Below, one piece after another: positions 5,708-7,164 of a DNA stretch of 7,164 bases (positions are counted from its first letter, which is position 1; each line of letters begins with the position of its first letter). The DNA is from Chthonomonadaceae bacterium. GTDB lineage: Bacteria > Armatimonadota > Chthonomonadetes > Chthonomonadales > Chthonomonadaceae. Position numbers and translations under genes: made by a program. Location: contig JACMPS010000193.1 of the NCBI GenBank assembly GCA_014377395.1, positions 1-7,164 on the forward strand. Direction: 5' to 3'. The notes under the pieces are model-generated. The model was not told where the DNA came from. It did no database searches and saw only the letters and a list, made by a program, of their open reading frames with translations.

Positions 5708-6895
5708 TCAATCGTGAACCCGTGTAAATCCGCGCTCACGCACCTCCGCCATGTACCCCCCGACATTCCGCCCGAACTCCTCGATACTGTCCCCCCCGAA
5801 TTTGTCCAGAACCACCTCGGTCAGCGCAAGTACCACCATTGCCTCCCCGACAATGCCCGCCGCCGGAACCGCGCAAACGTCCGCCCGCTCGAAATGGGCT
5901 TTGACGGGCTGATGCGTTTTGATGTCCACTGTTGCGAGTGCGGTGGGAAGCGTCGAAATCGGCTTCATGGCGGCACGAACCACGATCGGTTCGCCGTTTG
6001 TCATGCCGCCCTCAATACCGCCTGCGTTGTTGGTACCGCGTGTAAAACCGTCTCCCGCATTGAAAAAAAGTTCGTCATGGACTTTAGAGCCGGGAATTTC
6101 CGCCACGCCAAAACCAAGCCCGACCTCTACGCCCTTGATCGCTTGAATCGACATCAAGGCTCCTGCGAGGCGAGCATCGAGTTTTCTGTCCCAGTGAACG
6201 AAACTTCCCAGTCCCGGCGGACAACCCAGGACGACAACCTCGAAAATGCCTCCGAGCGTGTCGCGTGTTCCCTCCGTCATACAGACATCAATGGCGGAAA
6301 CCATTCGCGCCTCGGCGTCGGGATCGGCACAGCGCACAGGGGAGGCTTCGGCGAGTTTTGCCACCTCCCGATAATTCACCGTCCCGGCAAATTTCGCCCA
6401 TTCGTTTCCGATCATCACGACGTGGGAAATCACTTCGATGCCCGCCACTTTCAGCAAATGCCGACAGATTCCTGCCGCCGCCACGAGTGCCGCCGTGTTC
6501 CGTGCGGAAGATCGTTCCAGAATCGGGCGTAAATCTTCGGTGTGATATTTCAACATTCCCGGAAAGTCCGCGTGACCGGGACGAGGTTGCGTGATCGGTG
6601 CGGTTTCCTGTTCGATGGGCGTCACCGACATTCGATCCAACCAGTTTTCGTGATCACGGTTTTTGACGAGAAGAGTGACAGGCCCCCCCATGGTGCGCCC
6701 AAAGCGTATTCCGGAAATCACCTCGATTTTGTCGGTTTCGATCTGCTGACGTGCGCCTCGTCCATAACCGCCCTGCCTTCGTTTCAACTGAAAATTGATC
6801 TCATCGAAATCGAGCAAGAGGTTGGCGGGTAGCCCTTCGAGGATCGCTGCAAGTGAGGGACCATGCGATTCTCCGGCGGTTAAAAAGCGAAACAC
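5708..6895 (-). CDS. aroC: Chorismate synthase
   Basis: AroC removes phosphate from 5-enolpyruvylshikimate 3-phosphate to give chorismate, the last step of the shikimate pathway and the branch point to aromatic amino acids, folate and quinones. It needs reduced FMN. The 395 residues fit the longer bacterial form. Signatures seen are GESHGP (8-13), RRQGGYGRG (39-47), QPRPGHADFPG (103-113), SSARNTA (129-135, usually SARET), GGIEGGMTNG (292-301), RAAMKPISTLP (307-317) and the C-terminal RADVCAVPAAGIV (337-349). His11 and His108 are the conserved histidines. The start is GTG at 6895, because the protein then begins FRFLTAGESHG as in the family; AAAGG nine bases upstream supports it. It is the first complete gene of the - strand cluster. 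No domain, frame or active-site defect is seen. Confidence 0.98.
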   Translation of the reverse strand: MFRFLTAGESHGPSLAAILEGLPANLLLDFDEINFQLKRRQGGYGRGARQQIETDKIEVISGIRFGRTMGGPVTLLVKNRDHENWLDRMSVTPIEQETAPITQPRPGHADFPGMLKYHTEDLRPILERSSARNTAALVAAAGICRHLLKVAGIEVISHVVMIGNEWAKFAGTVNYREVAKLAEASPVRCADPDAEARMVSAIDVCMTEGTRDTLGGIFEVVVLGCPPGLGSFVHWDRKLDARLAGALMSIQAIKGVEVGLGFGVAEIPGSKVHDELFFNAGDGFTRGTNNAGGIEGGMTNGEPIVVRAAMKPISTLPTALATVDIKTHQPVKAHFERADVCAVPAAGIVGEAMVVLALTEVVLDKFGGDSIEEFGRNVGGYMAEVRERGFTRVHD

Positions 6896-6904
6896 AGTGC
6901 GTTA

Positions 6905-6910
6905 CCTTTC
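6905..6910 (-). promoter_or_regulatory. Ribosome-binding site of aroC
   Basis: GAAAGG on the - strand ends nine bases before the GTG start of aroC. It is a reasonable Shine-Dalgarno match and supports the non-ATG start. Confidence 0.5.
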
Positions 6911-6978
6911 TGGTAAATGGGTCGAGCGTCAAAAAGATTTCAGGAAATAACTTTCCCTCTATTCTCATTACGGACAAG

Positions 6979-7012
6979 AACGCGCCCGACACTGCAAAGG
7001 GTCGGGCGCGTT
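6979..7012 (-). terminator. Strong GC-rich hairpin before aroC
   Basis: AACGCGCCCGAC (6979-6990) is the exact reverse complement of 7001-7012, giving a perfect 12-bp stem with a 10-base loop. On the - strand it comes 47 bases after the stop of the upstream gene and about 83 bases before the aroC start. The T-rich tail is weak (CTTGTCC on the - strand, TGATGC on the + strand), so this may be a terminator of the upstream gene, a leader attenuator for aroC or an mRNA-stabilising structure. Orientation is assigned from the neighbouring genes. No convincing promoter for aroC was found between it and the start codon. Confidence 0.6.
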
Positions 7013-7026
7013 TGATGCAGGTTTAG

Positions 7027-7049
7027 GACTTTCGCAAAAGCGAAAAGTC
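7027..7049 (-). other. Second hairpin in the leader before aroC
   Basis: GACTTTCGC (7027-7035) pairs with GCGAAAAGTC (7040-7049) around AAAA, giving nine base pairs with one bulged base. It starts about 10 bases after the stop of the upstream - strand gene. Read on the - strand its loop is TTTT. It may help stabilise or end the upstream transcript. Confidence 0.4.
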
Positions 7050-7059
7050 ACCTCTAAGA

Positions 7060-7164
7060 CTAGGGAGTCGCACCACCACCCGCGCCACCTGGTGAAAAGG
7101 GAGCGGTTCCGCCGCCCAATCCGGTTCCGGGAAGACTCACGTTGGTTTGTCGCTCCGGCAAGAT
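7060..7164 (-). CDS. C-terminal fragment of a Gly/Pro-rich protein
   Basis: A - strand frame enters from the right edge and ends at TAG (7060-7062). It encodes 34 residues: ILPERQTNVSLPGTG, then a low-complexity tail rich in Gly, Ala, Pro and Thr that ends GGAGGGATP. The tail carries no family signature, so the function cannot be read from the sequence. In several lineages (for example Deinococcus-Thermus, and hofQ-aroK-aroB in enterobacteria) the gene before the aro cluster is a type IV pilus or competence secretin (PilQ). This gene could be such a secretin, but that is a guess from gene order alone. It is on the same strand as the aro cluster but separated by 164 bases with two hairpins. 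Confidence 0.55.
   Translation of the reverse strand: MLPERQTNVSLPGTGLGGGTAPFSPGGAGGGATP

Noticed and set aside
5714..6532. 272-codon open frame on the + strand opposite aroC
   Set aside because: It is exactly antisense to a certain aroC, has no recognisable motif and an odd composition rich in Arg, His and Cys. It is a shadow of the coding strand.
6896..6978. Promoter for aroC (TTGTCC or TTGACG with AT-rich stretches)
   Set aside because: No pair of -35 and -10 boxes with acceptable spacing and match was found. The candidates are either 21 bases apart or overlap the ribosome-binding site.
6801..6992. 63-codon - strand frame overlapping the aroC start
   Set aside because: It overlaps the well-supported N-terminus of AroC in another frame and has no coding character of its own.

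Overview
The window looks like ordinary bacterial chromosome, dense and of moderate GC content. Two + strand genes at the left edge converge on a long run of - strand genes that fills the rest. No tRNA, rRNA, CRISPR array, insertion sequence or phage gene is visible. The phylum cannot be fixed from sequence alone. The pknB-rpe pairing recalls Firmicutes. The double-hairpin repeat at the convergent junction is of a kind I associate with genomes of Cyanobacteria, Chloroflexota and Armatimonadota. A deep-branching Terrabacteria lineage such as Armatimonadota is a guess, not a result.

Left part (1-842, + strand): the last 64 codons of an aldo/keto-reductase-like protein are followed 30 bases later by a small Smr-domain protein with a C-terminal four-cysteine zinc-ribbon-like module. 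The 132 bases between this gene and the converging cluster hold repeat material only: two hairpins, a 19-base tandem duplication and a third hairpin that abuts the stop codon of the opposing gene.

Main cluster (843-6895, - strand, read right to left): aroC, aroK, aroB, a small two-helix membrane protein, a PASTA-type Ser/Thr kinase (pknB/prkC-like), rpe and a 117-residue hypothetical protein. Gaps are 6, 36, 2, -4, 42 and 1 bases, so it can be read as one transcription unit. AroB, AroK and AroC catalyse the second, fifth and seventh steps of the shikimate pathway to chorismate. Rpe works in the pentose phosphate pathway, which yields the erythrose 4-phosphate that the shikimate pathway consumes. 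The kinase is a membrane receptor whose external PASTA domains belong to a family known to sense peptidoglycan. The gene between aroB and the kinase is tightly coupled to both and is the least explained member.

Right edge (6896-7164): a 164-base leader separates aroC from the Gly/Pro-rich C-terminus of another - strand gene. It holds a strong GC-rich hairpin and a second smaller hairpin. No wholly new system is evident. The most interesting items are the degenerate kinase motifs, the coupled small membrane protein, the kinase's C-terminal extracellular domain, and the repeat cluster that meets a gene's stop codon.
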